Assembly: GCA_036274895.1 (NCBI GenBank)
Contig: DASUEU010000069.1
Location: 186,001-250,000 of the forward strand
Source of the DNA: CALMKX01 sp036274895
Lineage (GTDB): Bacteria > Acidobacteriota > Thermoanaerobaculia > Multivoradales > SZUA-115
Direction of reading: 5' to 3'
Length of the DNA: 64,000 nt
Shown piece after piece: positions 49,700-58,566 of the stretch; position 1 is the first letter of the stretch, and each line of letters begins with the position of its first letter. A program made the translations under genes and the position numbers. Under the pieces are notes generated by a model that saw only the letters and a list, made by a program, of their open reading frames with translations, did no database searches and had not been told where the DNA came from.

Positions 49700-52600
49700 A
49701 TGAAAGCCCGTCGCCTCGCCTCGGTCTGCCTCGCCTTCGTCATCCTCTCGATCGCCTCGCCCCTCTTCGCCGCCAAGCCCAAGGAGCCGCCGGCGCCGGC
49801 GACCGTCAAGGTCGACGAGGCCTTGCTCGGCTCCCTCGAATGGCGGGAGGTCGGGCCCTACCGAGGCGGACGGGTGGCGGCGGTGGCCGGGCTGCCGGAC
49901 GACCCCGACACCTACTACTTCGGCGGCACCGGCGGCGGGGTGTGGAAGACGGTCAACGGCGGGCGCACCTGGACGAACGTCTCGGACGGCTTCTTCGGCG
50001 GCTCGATCGGCGCCGTGGCGGTCTCCGAATGGGACCCCAACGTGATCTACGTCGGCGGTGGGGAAGCCACCCTGCGCGGCAACGTCTCCCACGGTGACGG
50101 CATGTGGAAGTCGGTCGACGCGGGCAAGACCTGGAAGCACGTCGGCCTGCCGGACTCGCGCCACGTCTTCCGCATCCGCATCCACCCCAAGAACCCGGAC
50201 CTGGTCTGGGTCGCCGCCTTCGGCCACGCCTACGGCCCCAACGAGGAGCGCGGCGTCTACCGCTCGAAGGACGGCGGCCTCACCTGGCAGCGCGTCCTCT
50301 ACGTCAACCCGGACGCCGGGGCCTGCGACCTGATCCTCGATCCGACCAACCCGCGCACCCTCTACGCCGCCTTCTGGCGCGCCCGCCGCCTGCCCTGGAC
50401 CTTCGAGAGCGGGGGCGAGGGCTCCGGCCTGTGGAAGTCCATTGACGGCGGCGACACCTGGCAGGAGCTGACCGGCAACCCCGGCCTGCCCAAGGGCACG
50501 CTCGGCAAGATCGGCATCACCGTCTCGCCGTCGAATCCCGACAATCTCTACGCCATCGTCGAGGCCGAGGAAGGGGGCGTGTTCCGTTCCAAGGACGCCG
50601 GCAAGACCTGGGAGCGCACCAACGAGAGCCGCGAGCTGCGCCAGCGGGCCTGGTACTACACCCGCATCTACGCCGATCCCGAGGACCAGGAAGCGGTCTA
50701 CGTGCTCAACGTGCGCTTCCACGTCTCGCGCGACGGCGGGCGCAGCTTCAAGGCGATCCGCGTGCCTCACGGCGACAACCACGACCTGTGGATCGCCCCC
50801 GACGACCCTCTGCGCATGATCCAGTCCAATGACGGTGGCGCCAACGTCAGCCGCGACGGCGGCAAGACCTGGACGCCGCAGGACAACCAACCCACGGCCC
50901 AGATGTATCGGGTTTCCACTGACAACGACTTCCCCTACCGCCTGCTCGGCGGCCAGCAGGACAACTCGGCCCTGCGCATCCGTACCCGCTCGGTGGTGTC
51001 CTGGCGGGGCATCGGGCCGGGAGACTGGGAGGTGACAGCCGGCGGCGAGAGCGGCCACGTGGTGGCCAAGCCGGACGATCCCAGCGTGGTCGTCGGCGGC
51101 AGCTACGGCGGCTACCTGGTGCTGCTCGATCACGACACGGCCCAGGAACGCCGGATCAACCCCTGGCCGGACGATCCCATGGGCCACGGCGCCGCGGATT
51201 TGAAGGTCCGCTTCCAGTGGAACTTCCCGGTGGCCTTTTCGCCCCACGATCCGAACCTGCTCTACGCCGGCGCCAACGTGCTCTTCGCCAGCCGGGACTT
51301 GGGCGCCAGCTGGGAGGTGATCTCCCCCGACCTGACCCGCAACGACAAGTCGAAGATGGAGCCCTCGGGCGGACCGATCACCAAGGACAACACCAGCGTC
51401 GAGTACTACGGCACCATCTTCGCCATCGCCGAGTCGCCGCTCGCCAAGGGCGTGCTCTGGGCCGGCTCGGACGACGGCCTGGTGCATGTGTCCAAGGACG
51501 GCGGCACCACCTGGGCCAACGTCACGCCCAAGGGCCTGCCCGAGTGGGCGCAGGTCAACAGCATCGAAGCCCATCCCTTCGAGGCCGGGGGCCTCTACGT
51601 CGCCGCGACCCGCTACAAGCTCGACGACTTCACCCCCTACCTCTTCCGCACGGCGGACTACGGCGCCACCTGGACGCGCATCGACAGCGGCATCGATCGC
51701 TCGCATTTCACCCGCGTGGTGCGTGCGGATCCCGGCCGGCGCGGTCTGCTCTATGCCGGCACCGAGCGGGGAATCCACGTCTCCTTCGATGACGGCGCGA
51801 GCTGGCAGTCCCTCCAACGCAACCTGCCGATCGTGCCGGTGACCGACCTGGCGGTAAAGAACGGCGACCTGATCGCGGCCACCCAGGGGCGCAGCTACTG
51901 GATTCTCGACGACCTCTCTCCCTTGCACCAGGTCGCGCCGGCACTGGCGGCCGAGGAGGCCCACCTGTTCACCCCGCGGACCTCGCTGCGTTTTGCCGGC
52001 GGCGCGCGGGAGCAGGCGCCGGGGCTGGGCAAGAACCCCGCCAACGGCGTCACCTTCCACTACTACCTCAAGGAGGCGCCCGCCAAGGAGACCGAGGTCG
52101 AGCTCGAGATCCTGGGCGAGGACGGGGCCGTGATCCGCACCTACACCCGCAAGCCCGAGCAGGGTGAGGGGGAGAAGGACGAGGACGAGGAGGAACGGCA
52201 GGGCGAGGATCTGCGCCAGGTACCGGCGGCCAAGGGCATGAACCGCTTCGTCTGGAACCTCTTCCTGGAGCCCATCGAGGAGCTGCCCGGGGCGATCCTG
52301 TGGGGAGGCGGGGGGGGCGTGGTCGCCAAGCCGGGCCGTTACCAGGGCCGCCTCACCGTCGGCTCCTGGACGGCCACCGCAGCCTTCGACTTGGTGCCGG
52401 ATCCGCGTTCGACCGCCACGCCGGCCGACTACCAGGCGCAGTTCGCCCTGGGGTCCGAGATTCGCGACAAGGTCTCCGAGATCCACCGCCAGCTCAAAAA
52501 GGTGCGCGACGTGCGCCGCCAGCTCGGCGACCTGAAGAAGCGCTGGAAGGACGAGGAGGCGGCCAAGGCACTGCTCGAGGAGGCCAAGGGCATCGAGGAG

Positions 52601-52882
52601 AGGATGAAGGCGGCGGAAGAGGCTCTGATGCAGACCAAGAGCAAGAGCCCTCAGGACCCGCTCAACTTCCCGATCCGCGTCAACGACAAGCTCGCCGGGC
52701 TGCTCGATGCCGTCACCGCCGGCGACGCGGCCCCCACTCGGCAGATGGTCGCCGTGCGCGACGAGCTCTTCGCCGTCGCCGACGCCGAGCTGGCCAAGCT
52801 CGAGGCGATCTGGGAGGGGGACCTGCCGGCCTTCGACAAGAAGGTGCGGGAGGCGGGGCTGGCGCTGATCGGGGTGGAATAG
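49700..52882 (+). CDS. Exported Asp-box (BNR/sortilin-like) beta-propeller protein
   Basis: The start is ATG 49700 with GGAGGG upstream; the longer frame from 49658 lacks a site. The 1060-residue precursor has a Sec signal peptide (KARRLASVCLAFVILSIASP, cleavage near LFA-AK). It then has a long beta-propeller region with many Asp boxes of the type S-x-D-G-G-x-TW (for example at about 90, 140, 190, 395 and 600). The last ~180 residues are helical and charged. Proteins of this layout are common in Acidobacteria and Bacteroidetes, where they are annotated as glycosyl hydrolase or VPS10-like. Catalytic activity is unproven; binding of polysaccharide or protein is plausible. Confidence 0.82.
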   Translation: MKARRLASVCLAFVILSIASPLFAAKPKEPPAPATVKVDEALLGSLEWREVGPYRGGRVAAVAGLPDDPDTYYFGGTGGGVWKTVNGGRTWTNVSDGFFGGSIGAVAVSEWDPNVIYVGGGEATLRGNVSHGDGMWKSVDAGKTWKHVGLPDSRHVFRIRIHPKNPDLVWVAAFGHAYGPNEERGVYRSKDGGLTWQRVLYVNPDAGACDLILDPTNPRTLYAAFWRARRLPWTFESGGEGSGLWKSIDGGDTWQELTGNPGLPKGTLGKIGITVSPSNPDNLYAIVEAEEGGVFRSKDAGKTWERTNESRELRQRAWYYTRIYADPEDQEAVYVLNVRFHVSRDGGRSFKAIRVPHGDNHDLWIAPDDPLRMIQSNDGGANVSRDGGKTWTPQDNQPTAQMYRVSTDNDFPYRLLGGQQDNSALRIRTRSVVSWRGIGPGDWEVTAGGESGHVVAKPDDPSVVVGGSYGGYLVLLDHDTAQERRINPWPDDPMGHGAADLKVRFQWNFPVAFSPHDPNLLYAGANVLFASRDLGASWEVISPDLTRNDKSKMEPSGGPITKDNTSVEYYGTIFAIAESPLAKGVLWAGSDDGLVHVSKDGGTTWANVTPKGLPEWAQVNSIEAHPFEAGGLYVAATRYKLDDFTPYLFRTADYGATWTRIDSGIDRSHFTRVVRADPGRRGLLYAGTERGIHVSFDDGASWQSLQRNLPIVPVTDLAVKNGDLIAATQGRSYWILDDLSPLHQVAPALAAEEAHLFTPRTSLRFAGGAREQAPGLGKNPANGVTFHYYLKEAPAKETEVELEILGEDGAVIRTYTRKPEQGEGEKDEDEEERQGEDLRQVPAAKGMNRFVWNLFLEPIEELPGAILWGGGGGVVAKPGRYQGRLTVGSWTATAAFDLVPDPRSTATPADYQAQFALGSEIRDKVSEIHRQLKKVRDVRRQLGDLKKRWKDEEAAKALLEEAKGIEERMKAAEEALMQTKSKSPQDPLNFPIRVNDKLAGLLDAVTAGDAAPTRQMVAVRDELFAVADAELAKLEAIWEGDLPAFDKKVREAGLALIGVE

Positions 52883-53007
52883 GGTGCCGGGGGATGAACC
52901 CCCCGGCTAGGTTGGACCCGTCGCTGCGCGACGGCCCCAGCCCTTGACTTCGATTCTGTTCAGGTTCACCATCCTGGTAGACGTATCATTACACTGGAGA
53001 ACTTGCA

Positions 53008-53487
53008 ATGATGAAGAAAACCGCACTTCTCTTTGTTGTGGTTGCCCTGCTTTCCCTCTCCGTCTCGGCCGAGCCGACCTGCCAGGGTAGCGACGATCTC
53101 GCCTGGCTCTTCGAGCCGGGAGCTGCGGGGACTCAGAGCCTCGAGGCCGCTGCCCCGACCGCCCTGGCCACCAAGGCGATCTGCCAGGCATCGTGCCCTG
53201 GCGGCAGTTCCGTCAGCTGCTCCTACACCCCGCCCTCGACCTGCTCGGCGGTGGACAGCAACTGCTCCCTGGGGGTGGTGGGGTACGTGCAGTGCGGCGG
53301 CAACTCGCCGATCTATTGCTCGGGGGCCTGTGCATGCACCGAGGGCACCTTCATGTGGGAGATCATCGGCTGTTGTGAGGACGGCAGCGGCCGGGTGCTC
53401 AAGGATCGCTACAAGTGCATCGGTGGTGAGTGGGAGTACCAGTACACGAGCTGCGGCTTGCCCGCGACCTGTCCGCGGTTCCCGTAG
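53008..53487 (+). CDS. Small exported Cys-rich protein
   Basis: ATG 53008 follows TGGAGA; a second ATG at 53011 is also possible. The first ~21 residues are a signal peptide (MKKTALLFVVVALLSLSVSA). The mature ~138 residues contain about 14 cysteines, including CSGACACTEG and GCCEDG segments, so a disulfide-rich extracellular fold is likely. Similar small exported proteins with Cys pairs are frequent in Acidobacteriota. No enzyme motif is seen. Confidence 0.75.
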   Translation: MMKKTALLFVVVALLSLSVSAEPTCQGSDDLAWLFEPGAAGTQSLEAAAPTALATKAICQASCPGGSSVSCSYTPPSTCSAVDSNCSLGVVGYVQCGGNSPIYCSGACACTEGTFMWEIIGCCEDGSGRVLKDRYKCIGGEWEYQYTSCGLPATCPRFP

Positions 53488-53496
53488 GCTCAACGG

Positions 53497-53633
53497 CCCT
53501 CACCCCAACCCCTCTCCCGGCCCGCCCACACCGCCCTCCGGGAGAGGGGCTCCGGAAGGGATCTCCTCCGGCCTCCCCCTCTCCCTGAAGGTTGGAGTGG
53601 GCGGGCCGGGAGAGGGGGAACGAGGGGGTGAGG
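53497..53633. repeat. Large inverted repeat between convergent genes
   Basis: CCCTCTCCCGGCCCGCCCAC (53510-53529) is the exact complement of the bases at 53597-53616. The flanks CCTCACCCC and GGGGTGAGG extend the pairing to about 53498-53633. Inside it a second stem pairs GGAGAGGGG with CCCCTCTCC. The element fills the space between the stop at 53487 and the minus-strand stop at 53637. It probably ends transcription from both sides; it may also be a dispersed genomic repeat. Confidence 0.7.
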
Positions 53634-53636
53634 TTC

Positions 53637-54956
53637 TCACTCCCAGATCCGCCGCCACCAGGGCTGCTCTTCGGTGGGCGCCTCGAGCTTCATGCGCTTC
53701 CTGATGTCGTTGATGTCCCAGCCAGTCAGGTGAGCGAGGGTCTGGGCTTCCTTCTCGAAGCGGGCGGGGAGGCCCTGGCGGTACTCGTCGGCTTCCCGGC
53801 AGCGCTCGTCGCCTTTCCACGGGTGGCGTAGCACGTAGCGGCCCTGGAAGTTGCTGCGGTCGCCGGTCTGCTGGAACACCAAATCCTCGGGGAAGTGCTC
53901 GTTGTCGTAGCGCAGGTGGAGTCGGGTGACGAAGACGTTCTTCGATGGGCCCTCGGCCATCATCGGGTTGACCCAGAACACCCCCAGCTCATTGAGCTCC
54001 CGGTCGCTCAGCGGATCGGCGGCGCAGGGGTCGCACCAGGCCATGTCCCAGGCGTACTCGAGGAACACCGCCTTGCCGTCCTCGCGCCTCACCTGGCGGC
54101 GGAACATGTCGCGGTAGAAGTTGCCGAAGTCATCCTTGACGAACACTGGTAGCTCGTCCCCCGAGGGCAGGCGCACGGTGCGATAGTTGGTGGTCTCCAC
54201 CCGGCCCTGGCGGGTCAGGGCATAGACGAAGAGCTCCTGGGGGCCGTTCGCGTTGACCATGCCGAGGCGGATCGGCAGCATGAACTTCGGGGTCTCGTAG
54301 GCCACCTGGAGGGGGCGCAGATAGGTGAAGCCGAGCTTCGACTGCTCCGCGAGGTTCACCCGCGCGACGAAGAACTTCATCCCCTGCTTCAGGTAGCTGC
54401 CGAGCACCGGCCCGGCCCCGGAGGGCAGCTGGTAGCCGTTCTCGGTCAACCAGGTCACCAGCCCCCCGCTTTGCTGGGCGGAGAGGATCAGGATGTCGTA
54501 CTCGCCCACGGTGTACTGGGCCTCGATGGTCACTCCCAGGGCCCGGGCGCGATCCGCCCGGCTCTCCTCCTTGGGCGCCGCCACGGACATCGGTGGTATG
54601 GCTCCCTGCGCGCGGTAAAAGCGCCGGCAGGGGTTCTCGTCGAAGTACTCGACCAGCCGCGGTGCGGTGTAGGCGTCGAGGTGGTCGATCAGGGCCTTGT
54701 CCGCGACGTGGATCTGCTCGCGGGTGATGAAGGTCGGCACCGGCACCACCAGGGCGAACTCTCGGACGTCCCCCTTGAAGTCGCTGGCCATGGACAGCAC
54801 CGTGCGGTCGCCGTCGCGCACCAGCACCACCTGGGAAGCCTGGTTGAACAGCTTGGTGTCGGCGCGGGCGACGTAGAAGCCGCAGAAGGCCCCCGCGGGC
54901 GAGACCGCGGCGAGGGCGAGCGAGCCGGCGGCGAAGAGGGTGAGGCGGCGGGTCAT
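53637..54956 (-). CDS. DUF2330 family exported protein
   Basis: The start is ATG 54956 with AAAGGAGC, overlapping the RnfD-like stop by 4 bases. The 439-residue product has a signal peptide (about 1-23, ending SPAGA-F). A DUF2330 domain follows, typified by FCGFYVARADTKLFNQASQV near the mature N-terminus and FALVVPVPTFI. The remainder is long, with Trp- and Cys-containing segments (MAWCDPCAADP). The family is found in exported proteins of Myxococcota, Acidobacteriota and Planctomycetes; its role is unknown. Translation is coupled to the RnfD-like membrane gene upstream. Confidence 0.82.
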   Translation of the reverse strand: MTRRLTLFAAGSLALAAVSPAGAFCGFYVARADTKLFNQASQVVLVRDGDRTVLSMASDFKGDVREFALVVPVPTFITREQIHVADKALIDHLDAYTAPRLVEYFDENPCRRFYRAQGAIPPMSVAAPKEESRADRARALGVTIEAQYTVGEYDILILSAQQSGGLVTWLTENGYQLPSGAGPVLGSYLKQGMKFFVARVNLAEQSKLGFTYLRPLQVAYETPKFMLPIRLGMVNANGPQELFVYALTRQGRVETTNYRTVRLPSGDELPVFVKDDFGNFYRDMFRRQVRREDGKAVFLEYAWDMAWCDPCAADPLSDRELNELGVFWVNPMMAEGPSKNVFVTRLHLRYDNEHFPEDLVFQQTGDRSNFQGRYVLRHPWKGDERCREADEYRQGLPARFEKEAQTLAHLTGWDINDIRKRMKLEAPTEEQPWWRRIWE

Positions 54957-55795
54957 GCAAAGCTCCTTTCGGGCAGCGGGCCCGGGCGGGGGTGCTCCCA
55001 GGCGTAGCGAGGGCCGGGCAGCAGGCGGTCGAGCAAGGGAGTGGCCAGGCTGGCGGCAACCAGGGAGAGGATCAGGCCGTTGGGGCGGAACAGCTCGAAC
55101 TGCACCAGCACCGTGCCGAAGGCCACGGCGAGCGCGAAGAGCAGGCGGCCGGCACGGGAGCTGGGGGTGGTCTTGGGGTCCGAGATCATGAAGAAGGTGA
55201 ACAGCAGCAGGGCGCCGCTCTGCAGCTGGTGGAGGGGGATGGTGAGGGGGTCGCCGAGCCAGACGGCGCGGCCGAAGAGCAAGCCGGAGTAGGCGGCGAG
55301 GAAGGTCAGGGACACGTCCGCCCGGGCCGCCCGCTGGACCACCAGCAGCCCCAGGCAGACCACCAGGAAGCCGAGGAAGGCCGTAGCCCCCCACTGCCCG
55401 GCCGAGACCCAGACGGCGTCGGTGGTGAGCACCAACGCGGCGAGGGCGAAGTTGGCGGGGTTGAACACGTGCTTGCCGCCGAGGCGGATCAGGAACTTCG
55501 AGGCGATGGCGAGCAAGGCGCCCAGGGCGGCCAGGGCGAGGTGGTCGGTGCGCAGGAGCAGGCACAGGGAGAGTCCCGTGATGGCCGCGCTTTTGAGCTC
55601 GATCTTGCGGCCCGCGAGCCGATCGCCTAGGGCCTGGGTGCCAAGCGCGGTGACCACCGTGACTAAGGCCTGGGGCCCGCCGAGGTCGAAGTCGAGGCCG
55701 AGCAGGCCCCAGCCGAGCAGGCTCGAGAGGGCACCGATCTGGAACCAGCGCGGGTCGAGGGGGCGGCGAGCGGTCTGGGCAGGCGATTCGGTCAT
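54953..55795 (-). CDS. RnfD/NqrB-like membrane protein
   Basis: ATG 55795 (MTESPAQTARR) has only a weak Shine-Dalgarno; a TTG two codons upstream is possible. The 280-residue product has about eight membrane helices and the FFMISDPKTTP segment typical of RnfD/NqrB proteins. Those form the ion-translocating part of Rnf/Nqr complexes and carry covalent FMN on a Thr. No other rnf or nqr gene is present here, so this is a stand-alone member, as often seen beside DUF2330 genes. Its function is unclear. Confidence 0.72.
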   Translation of the reverse strand: MTESPAQTARRPLDPRWFQIGALSSLLGWGLLGLDFDLGGPQALVTVVTALGTQALGDRLAGRKIELKSAAITGLSLCLLLRTDHLALAALGALLAIASKFLIRLGGKHVFNPANFALAALVLTTDAVWVSAGQWGATAFLGFLVVCLGLLVVQRAARADVSLTFLAAYSGLLFGRAVWLGDPLTIPLHQLQSGALLLFTFFMISDPKTTPSSRAGRLLFALAVAFGTVLVQFELFRPNGLILSLVAASLATPLLDRLLPGPRYAWEHPRPGPLPERSFA

Positions 55796-55805
55796 GGCCA
55801 ACAGA

Positions 55806-55837
55806 TTGGACACCGGCTCATGGGATAACGATACGCT
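55806..55837 (+). promoter_or_regulatory. Promoter candidate for the sulfatase gene
   Basis: TTGGAC (55806-55811), an 18-base spacer and GATACGCT (55830-55837) match the arrangement upstream of the peptidase gene at 15947. It lies just outside the divergent RnfD-like gene, 25 bases before the GTG start of the sulfatase. Confidence 0.4.
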
Positions 55838-55861
55838 GTCGGCACCGAGAGGGGGATCGCC

Positions 55862-57295
55862 GTGAAGGATGAGAATGCCGAGCGGGAGACGGCCCTTTCC
55901 CGTCGCGAGGTGCTGGCCGGTCTGGCCGCGGGAGCCGCGCTGGCGGGCTGCGGCGTCCGGGGGCCGCGCTCCAAGTCCCGGCCGAGCGTCCTCTTCATCT
56001 CGATCGACGATCTCAACGACTGGGTCGGTGTGCTCGGCGGCCACCCGGCGGCCGTGACCCCGAACCTCGACCGTCTCGCCGCCGGCGGCCGGCTCTTCAC
56101 CCGCGCCTACTGCTCGGGGCCCAACTGCAACGCCTCGCGCTCCTCGCTGCTGACCGGCCTGTCACCGGCCACCCTCGGCTGCTACCACAACCGCACCGAC
56201 TTCCGCCGCGGCCGGAGCGGGCTGGTGACCCTGCCCCAGCACTTCGCGGCCGGGGGCTGGCGCACCGTGGGGGCGGGCAAGGTCTTCCACCCCCGTTTCA
56301 ACGACGAAGGCTCCTGGCAGCGCTACCACCCCGTTCCCCCCGAGACCAAGCCCCAGCACCGTCCTCTCGAGCGGCTCTCGGGCCGCCGAGATCTGGAGGA
56401 GGGGCCGGACCTCGAGCGGCTTTTCGACTTCGGCCCCACCGAGGTTCCCCTCGAGAGCATGGCCGACACGCAGCTGGTCGAGCTGGCCCGCGCCGAGCTG
56501 GCGGACCCCGACTCCCGGCCCCTTTTCCTGGGTGTCGGCTTCACCAAGCCCCACCTGCCTTGGTACCTGCCGCGGGCCTTCTTCGACCGCGTCGCCGAGG
56601 CCGTCGCCGAGCCGCCCGAGACGCGGCCGGACGACCTCACCGACGTCGGCCCCCTGGCCCGGGCCTACGTCGAGAGCCAGCGAGTCTCCCCCGACCTCGA
56701 TCGGCCCGAGGTCGCCCGCCGGGCCGTGCGGGCTTATCTCGCGGCGATCCGCTTCGTCGACGAGCGGATCGGGCACCTGCTCGAGGCCTGGCAGGCCAGC
56801 CGCCACGCCGAAGGGGGGATCGTGGTGCTGTGGAGCGACCACGGCTTCCACCTGGGGGAGAAAGGCCACTGGCGCAAGGACGTGGTGTGGGAGGAGGCGA
56901 CCCGCGTACCCCTGATCGTCACCGCCCCGGACCTGCCCCAGCCCGGCGTCGCCAGCCCGCGGGCGGTGTCCCTGCTCGACCTCTATCCGACGCTGATCGA
57001 GCTGGCCGGCCTGGCGCCGCGACCCGGCCTCGAAGGGCTGAGCCTCGGCCCCCAGCTCACCGACCCCAATGCGGGCAGGGAGCGTCCGGCGGTCACCAGC
57101 TGGCGGCCGGGCTCCGCCGCCGTGAGGAGCGACCGCTACCGCCTGATCCGCTACGCCGACGGCTTCGAGGAGCTCTACGACCACGACGGTGATCCGCGAG
57201 AGTGGCTCAACCTCGCCAGGGAACCGTCCCTGGCGGAGGTCAAGCGGGACCTGGCCCGCTGGCTGCCGGCGGATGGGGGGCAGACGGATTCGTAG
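55862..57295 (+). CDS. Tat-exported lipoprotein sulfatase
   Basis: GTG 55862 follows GAGAGGGGG. The N-terminus has a Tat motif (SRREVL, residues 13-18) and a lipobox with Cys at 30 (LAGC), so it is probably a lipoprotein exported folded. The sulfatase domain has D49/D50 as metal ligands and the active-site motif CNASR (89-93) within the CSGPNCNASRSSLLTG segment. The central Ala replaces the usual Pro (C-x-P-S-R). SDHGFHLGEKGHW marks the C-terminal metal and substrate part. It is nearest to the iduronate-2-sulfatase group. Cys-89 would need formylglycine conversion by an FGE. Confidence 0.85.
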   Translation: MKDENAERETALSRREVLAGLAAGAALAGCGVRGPRSKSRPSVLFISIDDLNDWVGVLGGHPAAVTPNLDRLAAGGRLFTRAYCSGPNCNASRSSLLTGLSPATLGCYHNRTDFRRGRSGLVTLPQHFAAGGWRTVGAGKVFHPRFNDEGSWQRYHPVPPETKPQHRPLERLSGRRDLEEGPDLERLFDFGPTEVPLESMADTQLVELARAELADPDSRPLFLGVGFTKPHLPWYLPRAFFDRVAEAVAEPPETRPDDLTDVGPLARAYVESQRVSPDLDRPEVARRAVRAYLAAIRFVDERIGHLLEAWQASRHAEGGIVVLWSDHGFHLGEKGHWRKDVVWEEATRVPLIVTAPDLPQPGVASPRAVSLLDLYPTLIELAGLAPRPGLEGLSLGPQLTDPNAGRERPAVTSWRPGSAAVRSDRYRLIRYADGFEELYDHDGDPREWLNLAREPSLAEVKRDLARWLPADGGQTDS

Positions 57296-58400
57296 GGGGG
57301 GATGGTCGCAGCAGATCCGCCGGCGTCAGCAGCCCCACCAGGGTTTCTCCTTCCACCACCAGCAGCCCGGGCAGGCCGTTGCGGGTCATCTTGGCCAGGG
57401 CCTCCTCGGCCTGCTCGTCCGGCCCGATGGAGCTCTCCGGGCTGATCCGGTCCGTGATCGTCCCCACGCTCTGGCGGTCCCACTCCTCCCGCGGCACGGC
57501 CAGTAGCCGGTAGCGGGTGACCAGGCCCAGGGCTCTGGTGCCGTCGACCACCGGCAGGACCGACGCGGCCGAGTGAGCGAAGTGCTCTTGGGCCAGCTGG
57601 GCGAGCGAGATCGCCCGCGAGACGGTGGTCGGCTCAGGGCGCAGGAAGTGGCGCACCGGCAGACCCTTGAGCGAGCGCTTGAACACCACGCTCTGGTAGG
57701 AAATCCGCGAGGTGAAGCGGATGAACAGGCCGAGGGCGAAGCACAGCAGTCCGATGCCGAAGAGCCCGAGGAGCAGGAAGAGACCGCCGACGAGCAGCAT
57801 CAGGACGCCCAGACCCGCACCCAGGCTGGAGACGGAGCGGGTCGCGGCGGCGAAGTCCTTGCGCAGGCCCCAGAGCAGGGCACGCAGGACCCGGCCACCG
57901 TCGAGGGGGAAGGCCGGCAGGAGATTGAAGCAGGCGATCAGGCCGTTCAAGGCGGCGAGGTAGCCGCTCGCCAGCTGGACGGTGGGGTAGGCCTCCGCCG
58001 CGCTGCAAGAGAGGAAGACCAGCCCGCAGGCCCCGGCCAACCAGCCGCTGGCGAAGGGTCCGGCCAGCGCGGTGAGCAGCTCGGCCTCGGGGGTCGGCGC
58101 GTCCTCGGCGCCGTCGGTGACGCCGCCGAACAGGAAGAGGGTCACGCCGCTGGGCGCGAAGCGGTAGTACCGGGCCACGCCGAGGTGAGCCAGCTCGTGG
58201 AGCAGGAGAGAGCAGAGAACGCCCGCGGTCATGGCCAGGGCGAGCAGCCAGTGAACCGCCTCCGGCTGGTCCGGGAGGCTGCGGGGCATCACCTGGGTGG
58301 CGAAGGAGAGGGTCAGCAGGAGGGCGAGGAAGATCCAGCTGAAGTCCAGGTAGATCGGCACACCGCCCAGGCGCAGGATCTCGAAGCGGCGTCCGAACAT
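57240..58400 (-). CDS. Site-2 protease (M50) with CBS domains
   Basis: ATG 58400 starts a 386-residue intramembrane metalloprotease. Zinc ligands are in HELAH (68-72) and in NLLPAFPLDGG (159-169). About six membrane helices lie within residues 15-240, followed by a CBS pair (about 255-370). This is the group of M50 proteases with C-terminal CBS domains, which cleave membrane-anchored anti-sigma factors or signals in response to nucleotides. Its last 56 bases overlap the 3' end of the sulfatase gene on the other strand. The substrate is unknown. Confidence 0.88.
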   Translation of the reverse strand: MFGRRFEILRLGGVPIYLDFSWIFLALLLTLSFATQVMPRSLPDQPEAVHWLLALAMTAGVLCSLLLHELAHLGVARYYRFAPSGVTLFLFGGVTDGAEDAPTPEAELLTALAGPFASGWLAGACGLVFLSCSAAEAYPTVQLASGYLAALNGLIACFNLLPAFPLDGGRVLRALLWGLRKDFAAATRSVSSLGAGLGVLMLLVGGLFLLLGLFGIGLLCFALGLFIRFTSRISYQSVVFKRSLKGLPVRHFLRPEPTTVSRAISLAQLAQEHFAHSAASVLPVVDGTRALGLVTRYRLLAVPREEWDRQSVGTITDRISPESSIGPDEQAEEALAKMTRNGLPGLLVVEGETLVGLLTPADLLRPSPPTNPSAPHPPAASGPGPA

Positions 58401-58407
58401 CGGGGGG

Positions 58408-58413
58408 ATTGTA
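58408..58413 (-). promoter_or_regulatory. -10 box candidate (leaderless start)
   Basis: On the minus strand TACAAT lies 7 bases before ATG 58400, so transcription would start at or next to the initiation codon. The -35 region is poor (CGGCCA at 17 bases). No Shine-Dalgarno lies before this ATG, which agrees with a leaderless mRNA. Confidence 0.35.
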
Positions 58414-58566
58414 TCGCGGGGGCGGAGCTGTGGCCGGCCAGCACCGTGTTGGGGGCCGCTGGCAGAGCGCTATGTAAGCGAAGAGAGCCGGAATCGGCGC
58501 GCTCACCCTCGAGCGTGCCATCCTGTCGTGGTGGCTCCGCTATCATCGGACTCAGGTTCGAGTCTC

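Noticed and set aside
49661..52486. Open frame of about 940 codons on the minus strand opposite the BNR protein
   Set aside because: It is a GC-driven shadow of the exported propeller gene, without a start signal or domain-like sequence.
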